Shown: positions 32,630-41,327, numbered from the stretch's first letter. The stretch: 64,000 nucleotides of DNA from Paenibacillus pabuli NBRC 13638 (GCF_001514495.1 NZ_BCNM01000017.1:62001-126000); one strand, 5' to 3'. Program-made: numbers and translations. The notes: generated from the sequence alone by a model not told the origin.

Positions 32630-33886
32630 ATGAAGGCAGAAATCATTGCAGTTGGCACAGAGCTGCTGCTTGGACAAATTGTGAATACCAATGCCAGATA
32701 TCTATCCCGTGAGTTGGCTGCGATCGGGATTGATGTATATTTCCAAACGGTGGTTGGTGATAATCTGAATCGACTTAGTGAAGCCATTCGCATCGCTCAG
32801 GGACGTGCAGACGTCATTTTATTTTCCGGGGGCATCGGTCCTACACAGGATGATCTGACCAAGGATGCAATCGCGGAGGTTTTGAACCGGAAGCTGCATA
32901 TAGATCGAATGGCCATGGACAAAATTGAGAGCTTCTTCCGAGACCGCAACGTGGACATGACAGAAAATAATCGTCGTCAGGCGATCGTTATAGAGGGCGG
33001 AACACCGCTGGCGAACGAAACAGGTCTTGCCGCAGGTAATGCGATATCTGACAATGGCAAACATTATGTGGTAATGCCTGGCCCACCGAAAGAGCTCATT
33101 CCCATGTTTGAGCAGGAAGTCAAACCATGGTTGTTCCAGCATGTACTTACAGAAGAAATGCCGATCTATTCAAAAATGCTGAAGTTTGCAGGGATTGGCG
33201 AGTCAGCATTGGAAGACCGTCTCCTTGATCTCATTGATACACAGACAGACCCTACGATTGCCCCCTATGCAAGTGAGGGAGAAGTTACGGTACGGGTATC
33301 CACCAAGGCTCCGAGTGAGAGTGAGGCCAAGCTGAAGCTGGATGCCATGGAAGTTCAGATTCGGGAACGATTGCCAGAACATCTCTACGCGAACGAGGAT
33401 GTGCCTATAGAGTACACTATTGTAACCATGATGTCTGATATGGGTCTGACTCTTAGCGCGGCGGAGAGCTGCACAGGAGGGCTTGTCATGCAGAGCCTGA
33501 CTTCAGTTCCTGGCAGTGCCTCCATGCTTAAGGGCGGAATTGTATGTTATTCCAATGAGATCAAGGAAAAGTTGCTCCATGTGCCGCATGACTATCTGGA
33601 AGGTGAAGATGCACCTGGCGCAGTAAGCCCGGAAGTTGCCAAAGTGCTTGCAGAGCAAATCCGCATGATCGGGGATGCAGATTTTGGTCTGTCTGTTACA
33701 GGTGTCGCTGGGCCGGGGTATTCGGAACGGAAACCGCCAGGACTTGTTTTTATTGCGCTCGCTGAACGTGGAAAAGAAACAGAAATTCATGAACTGCGCA
33801 TTAATGGAAATCGGGAGACGGTTCGCATCCGTTCAGCAAAAGCGATTCTCTACCGTTTGTGGCGTAAACTTGTGGAAAGGGACTAA
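32630..33886 (+). CDS. cinA: CinA family protein (NMN amidase / ADP-ribose pyrophosphatase)
   Basis: A 418-residue two-domain protein. The N-terminal COG1058 domain (about 1-170) has VGTELLLGQIVNTN and FSGGIGPTQDDLTKD. The C-terminal amidase domain (about 255-415) has SAAESCTGGL and the VTGVAGPG motif; homologues deamidate NMN and thus recycle pyridine nucleotide. The gene is linked to competence in Bacillus through recA. SD AGGAGG and ATG 32630. It is followed by its own terminator and the recA promoter. Confidence 0.96.
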   Translation: MKAEIIAVGTELLLGQIVNTNARYLSRELAAIGIDVYFQTVVGDNLNRLSEAIRIAQGRADVILFSGGIGPTQDDLTKDAIAEVLNRKLHIDRMAMDKIESFFRDRNVDMTENNRRQAIVIEGGTPLANETGLAAGNAISDNGKHYVVMPGPPKELIPMFEQEVKPWLFQHVLTEEMPIYSKMLKFAGIGESALEDRLLDLIDTQTDPTIAPYASEGEVTVRVSTKAPSESEAKLKLDAMEVQIRERLPEHLYANEDVPIEYTIVTMMSDMGLTLSAAESCTGGLVMQSLTSVPGSASMLKGGIVCYSNEIKEKLLHVPHDYLEGEDAPGAVSPEVAKVLAEQIRMIGDADFGLSVTGVAGPGYSERKPPGLVFIALAERGKETEIHELRINGNRETVRIRSAKAILYRLWRKLVERD

Positions 33887-33939
33887 AGCACCCCGGATTG
33901 CATTTGCGGGTGGAAGCAAGTATACTTAAAAAAGACGGA

Positions 33940-33986
33940 AGAACCGTAGAATCAGGCTTTAGAGCCTTGTTTACGGTTCTTTTTTC
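33940..33986 (+). terminator. Terminator between cinA and recA
   Basis: AGAACCGTA pairs with TACGGTTCT, with an inner AGGC/GCCT stem, followed by TTTTTT. Confidence 0.85.
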
Positions 33987-34041
33987 TGTTTATTGGAAAG
34001 TTTCCCTGAGGAAGAGGCGCCTCGGCCTTCACAAAAAAAAA

Positions 34042-34055
34042 CGAATGTATGTTCG
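34042..34055 (+). promoter_or_regulatory. LexA/SOS box of recA
   Basis: CGAATGTATGTTCG is a near-perfect match to the Firmicute SOS box CGAACATATGTTCG (one half-site has T for C and G for A at centre positions). It lies 10 bases upstream of the -35 box of recA. Confidence 0.85.
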
Positions 34056-34064
34056 AAAAAAAGC

Positions 34065-34093
34065 TTGGCAAACGTGTAAAAACAAGGTATCAT
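34065..34093 (+). promoter_or_regulatory. recA promoter
   Basis: TTGGCA at 34065-34070 and TATCAT at 34088-34093 are 17 bases apart, directly downstream of the SOS box. Confidence 0.75.
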
Positions 34094-34124
34094 TATCTTA
34101 TAAACAGTAAAGGGTGTGAGCTTA

Positions 34125-35189
34125 TTGTCAGACCGTCGTGCCGCGCTTGATATGGCGCTCCGTCAAATAGAGAAGCAATTTGGTAAAGGATCCATCATGA
34201 AACTGGGTGAGTCGACTCACATGAATGTGGAAATTATACCCAGCGGTTCCTTGGCTTTGGATATTGCATTAGGAACAGGCGGCTTGCCTAAAGGCCGTAT
34301 TGTTGAAATATATGGACCTGAATCCTCTGGTAAAACAACTGTAGCATTGCATGCGATTGCTGAAGTACAACGAGTGGGTGGACAAGCTGCATTTATTGAT
34401 GCCGAGCACGCTCTTGACCCACAATATGCAAGTAAACTTGGGGTTAACATTGACGAATTGCTTCTGTCTCAGCCAGATACGGGTGAGCAAGGGCTTGAAA
34501 TTGCAGAAGCTCTTGTACGTAGTGGCGCTGTGGATATTGTCGTTATTGACTCTGTGGCTGCACTGGTACCAAAAGCAGAAATTGAAGGTGAGATGGGTGA
34601 TTCCCATGTCGGTTTGCAAGCGCGTTTGATGTCTCAAGCGTTACGTAAGTTGTCTGGGGCAATCAGCAAATCCAAAACAATTGCGATCTTTATCAACCAA
34701 CTTCGTGAAAAAGTCGGTGTAATGTTTGGTAACCCAGAGACGACACCTGGGGGTCGTGCCCTGAAATTTTACTCCACGGTACGTCTGGATGTACGCCGTA
34801 TTGAGAGTATCAAATCAGGAAATGACATGATTGGTAACCGTACACGTATTAAAGTCGTGAAAAACAAAGTTGCACCTCCGTTTAAACAAGCGGAAGTGGA
34901 TATCATGTACGGTGAAGGCATTTCGAGAGAAGGCAGTATCATTGACATTGGTACAGAGCTGGATATCGTTAATAAAAGTGGTGCTTGGTACTCCTACGAA
35001 GGCGAGCGTTTAGGCCAAGGCCGTGAGAATGCGAAGCAGTTCATGAAAGAGCATAAAGAGATTGCTGAAATCATTGAACAAAAAATTCGTGAAGCCAGCA
35101 ACCTGACAACTGCTGTTCCTGCGCCAACGACTGAAGATCAACAAAAAGAAGCGGCAGAAGAACAAGAATTATTTGAAATTAACGAGTAA
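34125..35189 (+). CDS. recA: Recombinase RecA
   Basis: RecA forms the strand-exchange filament and triggers LexA cleavage. In the 354-residue protein, Walker A GPESSGKTT is near residues 64-72 and the loop L2 region around NQLREKVGVMFGNPETTPGG is conserved. The C-terminus is acidic. I favour TTG 34125 (MSDRRAALD), with AAAGGGTGTG as SD; a GTG three codons upstream is the alternative. It is regulated by the SOS box at 34042. A strong hairpin pair follows the stop. Confidence 0.98.
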   Translation: MSDRRAALDMALRQIEKQFGKGSIMKLGESTHMNVEIIPSGSLALDIALGTGGLPKGRIVEIYGPESSGKTTVALHAIAEVQRVGGQAAFIDAEHALDPQYASKLGVNIDELLLSQPDTGEQGLEIAEALVRSGAVDIVVIDSVAALVPKAEIEGEMGDSHVGLQARLMSQALRKLSGAISKSKTIAIFINQLREKVGVMFGNPETTPGGRALKFYSTVRLDVRRIESIKSGNDMIGNRTRIKVVKNKVAPPFKQAEVDIMYGEGISREGSIIDIGTELDIVNKSGAWYSYEGERLGQGRENAKQFMKEHKEIAEIIEQKIREASNLTTAVPAPTTEDQQKEAAEEQELFEINE

Positions 35190-35267
35190 CCCTCTGGACT
35201 CCGAAGCTTGTTTAATTGAGCCTGGCTTGATCTAGCTGCTAAGGTAACCGGTATGTACTCGCGCTGT

Positions 35268-35303
35268 CCAACAGCCTCTGTCCGAATGGGCAGGGGCTGT
35301 TGG
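35268..35303 (+). terminator. GC-rich hairpin after recA
   Basis: CCAACAGCCTCTGTCC pairs with GGGCAGGGGCTGTTGG around loop GAAT (one G-U pair). No T-run follows, so on its own it may stall or protect the 3' end. Confidence 0.6.
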
Positions 35304-35320
35304 CACGCTTATTATTAGTG

Positions 35321-35348
35321 AAAGGCCGGACACTGTTTCCGGCCTTTT
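35321..35348 (+). terminator. Rho-independent terminator after recA
   Basis: AAAGGCCGGA pairs with TCCGGCCTTTT around the loop CACTGTT. Confidence 0.8.
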
Positions 35349-35516
35349 GTATTAGCCGGATGTCTTCTGTCAGATACATTAAGCGTACTTTAGTGAAGCC
35401 GCTTGGTCTCAAGCAAGATGTGCTATGTTTATTATTTTAAGAAGTCTTTTGTTTGGCTGTGTGCTTTGAGAAGGACATGCAGTCCAGCACCAAGCGATGT
35501 GGAAGGGGAGAACTGA

Positions 35517-36254
35517 ATGGATCAACATGATGAGGATTTATATGAAGAAGCAGAGTTTGAGGGAATCTCTCAATTCCCGGATAACGAAGAACTTACCATC
35601 ACACGGGTTGAACGTACAAAGAGCAGAGAAGCTCGTTACCGAATTACTTTTGGTTTATATTCAATCACGGTTCTTGAAGATGTGATGATTAAATACAGGA
35701 TGACCCGAGGCAATACGTTTATGAAGAAGGACTTGGAAGATATCATTGTAGCTGACGAGCGTCAACGGACGTATGTGCAGTCTTTGCGATATCTTGAACA
35801 TAAACCACGCACACGCCACGAATTAAGTCAGAAGCTTCGTCAGAAGGAGTTTGCTGCACCTTTGATTGAAGAGGCGCTGGATCGGCTTGAGAGGGAGGAT
35901 TTGGTCGATGATGAACAGTTCGCGAAGGAATGGACCAGACAGCGTATGGAGGGCCAGCGGAAGGGAAAACTGTGGATAAGGCAAGAGCTGCGTCAAAAGG
36001 GCATTGCCAGTGAGCTCATTGCGGAAGCGTTGGAAGGTGTAAGTGCGGATGCGGAATTTGAGACTGCTTTGACCGCAGGACGCAAAAAATGGAATCAGGT
36101 CAAAGGAGATATCAAGGAAAAGAAACGTAAAACGCTTCCCTTCTTGATGCGGCGGGGTTTTTCCATGGATATGGTGCGCCGGGTCGTGAATTGTTTAATT
36201 GAAGAAGACGAGGCGGGGGACCCCGAAGATGACGAAGCTTTGTTATGGGATTAG
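35517..36254 (+). CDS. recX: Regulatory protein RecX
   Basis: RecX binds and modulates RecA filaments. The 245-residue protein has the tandem three-helix RecX repeats: YLEHKPRTRHELSQKLRQKEF near residue 90, LVDDEQFAKEWTRQR near 130, and a third repeat up to 235. The N-terminal part (about 1-60) is an extra domain found in longer Firmicute versions. ATG 35517 follows GGGGAGAAC. It lies downstream of recA across a terminator, so it has independent expression. Confidence 0.92.
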   Translation: MDQHDEDLYEEAEFEGISQFPDNEELTITRVERTKSREARYRITFGLYSITVLEDVMIKYRMTRGNTFMKKDLEDIIVADERQRTYVQSLRYLEHKPRTRHELSQKLRQKEFAAPLIEEALDRLEREDLVDDEQFAKEWTRQRMEGQRKGKLWIRQELRQKGIASELIAEALEGVSADAEFETALTAGRKKWNQVKGDIKEKKRKTLPFLMRRGFSMDMVRRVVNCLIEEDEAGDPEDDEALLWD

Positions 36255-36282
36255 CAGAGAGGACTCTCTATACTGCATTCTC

Positions 36283-36312
36283 TTGACAATTTCTTTCGTC
36301 AAATACTAAAAT
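36283..36312 (+). promoter_or_regulatory. Promoter of rny
   Basis: A consensus TTGACA at 36283-36288 and TAAAAT at 36307-36312 (18 bases apart). The leader to the rny start is about 245 bases. Confidence 0.7.
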
Positions 36313-36564
36313 GGACATGAGTCTGTAAGAAATGGACAACCCTTTTTCCTTCCAAAAAAGCGGTTTCTGTTTTTAAAGATTTATACCATTCATGATTATG
36401 GGTTCGCTGGAAACGGTGAATAGTACATGGAAGCATGTACATGTGAAATGAGAATCGGCGGGGGATCGCCGTGAGTATTCGTTATTCCCACACATATGTA
36501 AGGTTTGAAAACCGCAAATTGACCCAAGGAGTGCCTTGGAGGAACCAACGAGGAGGTGAACAGT
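36313..36564 (+). other. Structured 5' leader of rny
   Basis: The leader contains four compact hairpins. GTACATG/CATGTAC (36423-36440) has loop GAAG. CGGCG/CGCCG (36456-36471) has loop GGGGAT. GGTT/AACC (36502-36513) and CCAAGG/CCTTGG (36524-36539, loop AGTG) follow. The last lies just ahead of the SD AGGAGGTG (36551-36558). No leader ORF with a good SD is visible. Confidence 0.45.
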
Positions 36565-38106
36565 ATGGACATCGTAATCACGATCGTTCTCGTTGTGGCC
36601 GCGCTCGTTATTGGGTTCGGAGTAGGGTATTTTATTCGCAAATCTCTTGCAGAGGCTAAAATCTCCAGTGCGGAACAAGCTGCCGTGCAAATCGTGGAGA
36701 ACGCGAAGAAAGAGGCAGAAGCACTGAAGAAAGAAACGGTGCTGGAAGCGAAGGATGAAATTCATCGCATTCGCGCCGAAGCTGAAAAAGACACTCGTGA
36801 ACGTCGGAACGAAATTCAACGACAAGAAAGACGATTGTTGCAAAAAGAAGAGTCGCTGGATAAAAAATTGGAATCACTCGAACGTAAAGAAGAGCAAGTG
36901 GCTAACAAAGAGAAACGAATTGATGAGACACAGCAGCAGATCGAGATGATCTACAAAAACCAGGTGACGGAACTGGAGCGCATATCCAACCTCACCATGG
37001 AAGATGCACGCAGTATCATACTGTCCAACGTAGAACAGGAAGTTCGTCATGAGACGGCTCAAATGATCAAGGACATTGAACAGCAAGCGAAGGAAGAGGC
37101 GGACAAAAAGTCCCGCGAGATTATTACACTCGCCATCCAACGCTGTGCGGCTGATCACGTGGCGGAGACAACGGTATCCGTTGTTACTTTGCCAAATGAA
37201 GAAATGAAAGGCCGGATTATCGGTCGTGAAGGACGTAACATCCGTGCGCTTGAAACCCTTACCGGGATTGACCTCATTATCGATGATACGCCAGAAGCTG
37301 TTATTCTGTCGGGCTTTGACCCGATTCGCCGTGAAATCGCCCGTACTGCCCTCGAAAAACTGGTGGCTGATGGACGTATTCACCCGGCACGGATTGAAGA
37401 GATGGTCGAGAAATCCCGCAAAGAAGTGGATGAGCGTATCCGTGAATACGGTGAGCAAGCTACCTTTGAAGTGGGCGTGCATGGTCTGCATCCGGACTTG
37501 ATTAAAATTCTGGGCCGGTTGAAGTTCCGTACAAGCTATGGTCAAAACGTCTTGAAACATTCGATGGAAGTCGCTTATCTGGCTGGATTGATGGCTGGCG
37601 AACTCGGCGAAGACGTAACCCTGGCAAGACGTGCAGGTCTATTGCATGACATCGGTAAAGCGCTGGATCACGAAGTGGAAGGATCACACGTCGAAATCGG
37701 CGTGGAACTGGCGAAGAAATACAAAGAACATCCGGTTGTAATCAACAGTATCGCGTCCCATCACGGGGATTGCGAAGCGACTTCGGTTATTGCCATGTTG
37801 GTCGGCGCAGCAGATGCGCTTTCCGCAGCAAGACCAGGCGCACGCCGCGAAACACTGGAAACGTATATCAAACGACTGGAGAAGCTGGAAGAAATTTCAG
37901 AATCGTTCGAAGGTGTAGAGAAATCGTACGCCATTCAGGCCGGACGCGAAGTGCGCGTTATGGTACAACCTGAGAAAATCGACGATGCTGAAGCATTCCG
38001 CCTCGCCCGTGACATCACGAAGATGATCGAGAATGAACTTGATTATCCGGGTCACATTAAGGTCACCGTCATCCGGGAAACCCGTGCGGTTGAATACGCA
38101 AAATAG
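36565..38106 (+). CDS. rny: Ribonuclease Y
   Basis: RNase Y is the membrane-bound endonuclease that starts bulk mRNA decay in Firmicutes. The 513-residue protein has a transmembrane helix (2-24), a long coiled coil (about 28-200), a KH domain with GRIIGREGRNIRALE (near 215-230) and an HD domain with LLHDIGKALDHE (near 358-370). AGGAGGTG precedes ATG 36565; a GTG three codons earlier overlaps the SD and is unlikely. The order recA-recX-rny-ymdB-spoVS is Bacillus-like. Confidence 0.97.
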   Translation: MDIVITIVLVVAALVIGFGVGYFIRKSLAEAKISSAEQAAVQIVENAKKEAEALKKETVLEAKDEIHRIRAEAEKDTRERRNEIQRQERRLLQKEESLDKKLESLERKEEQVANKEKRIDETQQQIEMIYKNQVTELERISNLTMEDARSIILSNVEQEVRHETAQMIKDIEQQAKEEADKKSREIITLAIQRCAADHVAETTVSVVTLPNEEMKGRIIGREGRNIRALETLTGIDLIIDDTPEAVILSGFDPIRREIARTALEKLVADGRIHPARIEEMVEKSRKEVDERIREYGEQATFEVGVHGLHPDLIKILGRLKFRTSYGQNVLKHSMEVAYLAGLMAGELGEDVTLARRAGLLHDIGKALDHEVEGSHVEIGVELAKKYKEHPVVINSIASHHGDCEATSVIAMLVGAADALSAARPGARRETLETYIKRLEKLEEISESFEGVEKSYAIQAGREVRVMVQPEKIDDAEAFRLARDITKMIENELDYPGHIKVTVIRETRAVEYAK

Positions 38107-38114
38107 AGCATTAC

Positions 38115-38147
38115 GGAAAAGTGGCCGCAGTAGCGGGCCACTTTTCC
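38115..38147 (+). terminator. Terminator of rny
   Basis: GGAAAAGTGGCC and GGCCACTTTTCC are perfect 12-bp complements around GCAGTAGCG; the T's lie in the stem. Confidence 0.65.
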
Positions 38148-38268
38148 TGTTGATAGCCTGTATAAGGTATGTCCATAACAAAAACATCTTGAACATGTGA
38201 TAGAGGTCCTGCGAAGCTGTGGATGCTTTGAAGAAGGCTGCTTGGTAGGGATTAAGGAGGCAGTAACA

Positions 38269-39063
38269 ATGAAAGTTTTGTTTATTGGTGATATTGTGGG
38301 TAACGTGGGGCGCAAGGCATTAAAGGAAAACCTTCCCTATCTCAAAACGAAGTATAAGCCGCATGTGGTCATTGTAAATGGTGAAAATGCAGCAGCAGGC
38401 CGAGGAATTACTGGCGCAATAGCGAATGAGTTTTTCAACTGGGGTGTGCATGGGATCACCCTTGGTAACCATACCTGGGACAATAAGGACATATTTGATT
38501 TCATAGATGATGAACCACGCATGATTCGTCCTGCGAACTTTCCGCCAGGAACACCAGGCCGAGGATACACAGTAGTCAAAGGTGAAGGCAAGGAGCTGGC
38601 GATTGTTAATTTGCAAGGACGGACGTTCCTGCCTGCTTTGGATTGTCCATTCCGCGTTGCCGATGAAATTGTGGACGAGCTCCGTCAAGACCATAAATGC
38701 ATTCTGGTCGACATGCATGCTGAAGCAACGTCAGAGAAGATCGCCATGGGCTGGCATCTGGATGGACGTGCTTCGCTGGTCGTAGGTACACATACACATG
38801 TGCAGAGCAACGATGATCGTATTTTGCCAGGAGGAACGGCTTATTTAACCGATGCGGGCATGGTAGGGCCGCGTGACGGCATATTGGGCATGGAGCGTGA
38901 AGCTGTGCTGCGGAAATTCTACACTCAGCTTCCAGTACGGTTTGTTGTTGACGATGGCAAGTGGCATTTCCACGGTGTTTTTGTGGAGATTGATGAAGCC
39001 ACAGGCGCTGCAACACGCATAGAGAAAATTCGTCTCATGGAGGATGAGTGGCGCATGGAATAG
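38269..39063 (+). CDS. ymdB: 2',3'-cyclic nucleotide phosphodiesterase YmdB
   Basis: A 264-residue metallophosphoesterase of the TIGR00282 type. Metal ligands appear in GDIVG (Asp8), NGENAAAG, GNHTWDN and VGTHTHVQSND. The Bacillus homologue has phosphodiesterase activity toward cyclic nucleotides and affects the biofilm/motility switch. TAAGGAGG at 38253-38260 sets ATG 38269; an ORF start at 38197 has no SD. The gene lies between rny and spoVS, as in Bacillus. Confidence 0.94.
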   Translation: MKVLFIGDIVGNVGRKALKENLPYLKTKYKPHVVIVNGENAAAGRGITGAIANEFFNWGVHGITLGNHTWDNKDIFDFIDDEPRMIRPANFPPGTPGRGYTVVKGEGKELAIVNLQGRTFLPALDCPFRVADEIVDELRQDHKCILVDMHAEATSEKIAMGWHLDGRASLVVGTHTHVQSNDDRILPGGTAYLTDAGMVGPRDGILGMEREAVLRKFYTQLPVRFVVDDGKWHFHGVFVEIDEATGAATRIEKIRLMEDEWRME

Positions 39064-39101
39064 GGGTATTGTCCCATTTTGCTGGGAAACCCGACTAAAA
39101 A

Positions 39102-39130
39102 GAAGGAATTTTTTTGCCTCCCGCGAATAA
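39102..39130 (+). promoter_or_regulatory. Sigma-H promoter of spoVS
   Basis: GAAGGAATT at 39102-39110 fits the sigma-H -35 consensus RNAGGAWWW fully. CGCGAATAA at 39122-39130 fits RNNGAATWW except for its first base, with 11 bases between. spoVS is a sigma-H gene in Bacillus subtilis. Confidence 0.75.
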
Positions 39131-39180
39131 CATCTAGTAAGTGGAAACAAACATTCAACATTCCCAGGGAGGTACTTACC

Positions 39181-39441
39181 ATGGAAGTATTAAAAGTTTC
39201 AGCAAAGTCCAATCCCAATTCCGTAGCCGGCGCTCTTGCAGGTGTTCTTCGTGAACGTGGAAATGCTGAACTGCAGGCAATTGGAGCGGGAGCACTGAAC
39301 CAAGCCATTAAAGCGGTAGCGATAGCCCGGGGATTTGTAGCACCAAGCGGAGTTGACTTGATTTGTATTCCAGCTTTTACAGACATTGTGATCGACGGCG
39401 AGGACCGAACGGCCATTAAGCTGATTGTGGAGCCCAGATAA
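39181..39441 (+). CDS. spoVS: Stage V sporulation protein S
   Basis: SpoVS is a highly conserved 86-residue Alba-fold-like protein that acts in septation and coat stages of sporulation. The full family length is present, with MEVLKVSAKSNPNSVAGALA at the start and the conserved RGFVAPSGVDLICIPAF segment. ATG 39181 follows GGGAGGTA; the longer frame from 39079 would cover the sigma-H promoter. A terminator follows at 39461. Confidence 0.97.
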   Translation: MEVLKVSAKSNPNSVAGALAGVLRERGNAELQAIGAGALNQAIKAVAIARGFVAPSGVDLICIPAFTDIVIDGEDRTAIKLIVEPR

Positions 39442-39460
39442 TACATGCACTTATGCATTG

Positions 39461-39490
39461 AACCTGTTTACGAAGTAGACAGGTTTTTTT
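39461..39490 (+). terminator. Terminator of spoVS
   Basis: AACCTGTTTAC pairs with GTAGACAGGTT (one G-U pair) around GAA, followed by TTTTT. Confidence 0.88.
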
Positions 39491-39532
39491 GCGTTTTATT
39501 GCATAACATAACGTGTAGAAGGAGAGATTGTG

Positions 39533-40513
39533 ATGCACAACTGGCGTGTAGCCGATTTTCATTGTGATGCTTTAAGTAAAATGCTGATGGACCCTGCGCT
39601 TCCTTTTGAACATGCACCAAAGCTGGATGTGAACCTGGAACGCATGAGAGAAGGCGGCCTTGGTTTACAGGCCTTTGCGATCTATTTGCCTGAGGTGCTG
39701 GGCAGAGGCAAGTTTGAACATGTGATGGGGCAGTTGGATATCTACCGCAAGCGAGTTCAGGTAAGCAAAGATCGCTCTGAAGGCATACATACCCTATTAT
39801 GGCGGGAACAGCTCACACAGGTGGGGCAGTTGGACCAAACATGGGGACTGCTTACACTGGAAGGGGTCGATGGACTGGAAGGTAATCTATTTTATCTTGA
39901 GTTGTGTTATCAAATGGGGGTACGGATCGTTGGGCTTACCTGGAACTATGCCAATTGGGCAGCCGATGGAGTGCTCGAAAAACGCGGGGCTGGACTGACG
40001 GAAAAAGGCAGGGAACTGGTTCACCTGTGTAACCAAATCGGCATGCTGCTGGATGTTTCGCATCTCACCGAAAAGGGATTTTGGGAACTGGCCGATCTGA
40101 GCGAGCGTCCTTTTATCGCTTCGCATTCCAACAGTTATACGGTTTGTCCCCATGTGCGCAATCTGAAGGATGATCAGATTCGAGCCATTATTGCCCGGGA
40201 TGGGCGTATCGGATTAACTTTTGTACCCTGGTTTGTAAAACAGGAAGGTGAAGTCCATATTGAAGATCTGTTGCCACATATTGAGCAGGTTTGCTCCCTG
40301 GGTGGGGAGCGGCATCTGATGATGGGTTCTGATTTTGACGGAATATCTACGTATATTCAAGGTCTCGAACATACAGGACATTACCCGCGACTTATGGACT
40401 CGTTGCTTAAATATTATGACGAGCATCTGGTAAGAGGATGGATGTGGGATAATGCGATGAGTTATCTGGGGCAGCACTTGCCGGAGAGCCATCCGAGTAT
40501 GACATTCAAATAG
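39533..40513 (+). CDS. Membrane dipeptidase family (M19) enzyme
   Basis: A 326-residue renal-dipeptidase-like metallopeptidase that should hydrolyse dipeptides, including those with D-residues. Zinc ligand motifs are DFHCDAL at the N-terminus, EGVDGLEGN with the bridging Glu, LLDVSHLTEKGFWEL, IASHSNS and MGSDFDG. No signal peptide is visible, so it is probably cytoplasmic. ATG 39533 follows AAGGAGAG; a GTG directly upstream is possible. In Bacillus this slot carries tdh-kbl. It may recycle cell-wall or dipeptide material; the substrate is not shown. Confidence 0.92.
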   Translation: MHNWRVADFHCDALSKMLMDPALPFEHAPKLDVNLERMREGGLGLQAFAIYLPEVLGRGKFEHVMGQLDIYRKRVQVSKDRSEGIHTLLWREQLTQVGQLDQTWGLLTLEGVDGLEGNLFYLELCYQMGVRIVGLTWNYANWAADGVLEKRGAGLTEKGRELVHLCNQIGMLLDVSHLTEKGFWELADLSERPFIASHSNSYTVCPHVRNLKDDQIRAIIARDGRIGLTFVPWFVKQEGEVHIEDLLPHIEQVCSLGGERHLMMGSDFDGISTYIQGLEHTGHYPRLMDSLLKYYDEHLVRGWMWDNAMSYLGQHLPESHPSMTFK

Positions 40514-40609
40514 CAGCAGGCTCAAGTCTACCCATTCCAGGCGAATGAACCAATTGAAGGAAAATGTTGTATGGAAAATAAGTGTATTTCATGAATTTTC
40601 AACAGTTCG

Positions 40610-40639
40610 TTTTCATTTCACTCCAAAAAGGGGTATAAT
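40610..40639 (+). promoter_or_regulatory. Promoter of pduL
   Basis: TTTTCA at 40610-40615, then a perfect TATAAT at 40634-40639, 18 bases apart. It lies about 60 bases before the ATG. Confidence 0.55.
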
Positions 40640-40699
40640 ACCATAGGATTGTTAAGAGCCTGGCTGCAGGCCATAGATAAACAAGGAGTGAAATTCGCG

Positions 40700-41272
40700 A
40701 TGAGTAAAACAGTATCTGTGGGCGTATCTGCCCGTCACATTCATGTATCCCAAGAACACGTTGAAATTTTGTTTGGTAAAGGCTATGAATTAACCGAGTT
40801 TAAACCTCTGTCCCAACCAGGACAATATGCCGCTAACGAAACAGTAGCGGTCATTGGTTCGAAAGGGCAGTTTGATAAAGTGCGTATTCTTGGACCGGTT
40901 CGTCCGGAAACACAACTGGAAATCTCGATGACAGACTCTTTCGCCATTGGTGTTAAGGCACCTGTACGTGAGTCTGGGAGCATCGAAGGTACTCCAGGTA
41001 TTACGATTAAAGGACCAGCTGGTGAAGTCACCATTGATAAAGGTGTAATCGTTGCTGCCCGTCACATCCACTTCCATACTTCCGATGCTGCTAAATGGGG
41101 TATTGAGGATAAACAAATGCTGAAAGTACGCCTGGGCGGAGATCGTGGTCTCGTACTGGAAAATGTATTGGCTCGTGTATCGGATTCCTTTGCACTGGAC
41201 ATGCATATTGATACAGATGAAGCTAATGCAGCTGGCGCTCGTAACGGCGATACTGCTGAAATCATCGACTAA
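40700..41272 (+). CDS. pduL: Phosphate propanoyl/acetyltransferase (PduL)
   Basis: PduL transfers an acyl group between CoA and phosphate, like Pta but unrelated to it. The 190-residue protein has two copies of the PduL half with the zinc-binding HIH motifs: VSARHIHVS near residues 9-15 and VAARHIHFHTSDA near 117-125. No N-terminal encapsulation helix and no microcompartment shell genes are nearby, so it probably acts as a cytoplasmic phosphotransacylase in acetate metabolism. I chose ATG 40700 with AAGGAG at 40683-40688; the ORF start 40649 has no SD. Confidence 0.92.
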   Translation: MSKTVSVGVSARHIHVSQEHVEILFGKGYELTEFKPLSQPGQYAANETVAVIGSKGQFDKVRILGPVRPETQLEISMTDSFAIGVKAPVRESGSIEGTPGITIKGPAGEVTIDKGVIVAARHIHFHTSDAAKWGIEDKQMLKVRLGGDRGLVLENVLARVSDSFALDMHIDTDEANAAGARNGDTAEIID

Positions 41273-41327
41273 TGACGTGAAACAGTCATCAGCCGTGATC
41301 CTGGCGGGTTGATTGAATGAACTTATA

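Larger units (their letters stand above)
35190..35516 (+). other. Intergenic region between recA and recX
   Basis: The gap of 327 bases holds a GC-rich hairpin (35268-35303), a typical terminator (35321-35348) and about 170 bases before recX in which I find no clear promoter. Confidence 0.6.

Noticed and set aside
38197..38268. 24-codon extension of YmdB
   Set aside because: TAAGGAGG is directly upstream of ATG 38269 and the family begins with MKVLFIGDIVG.
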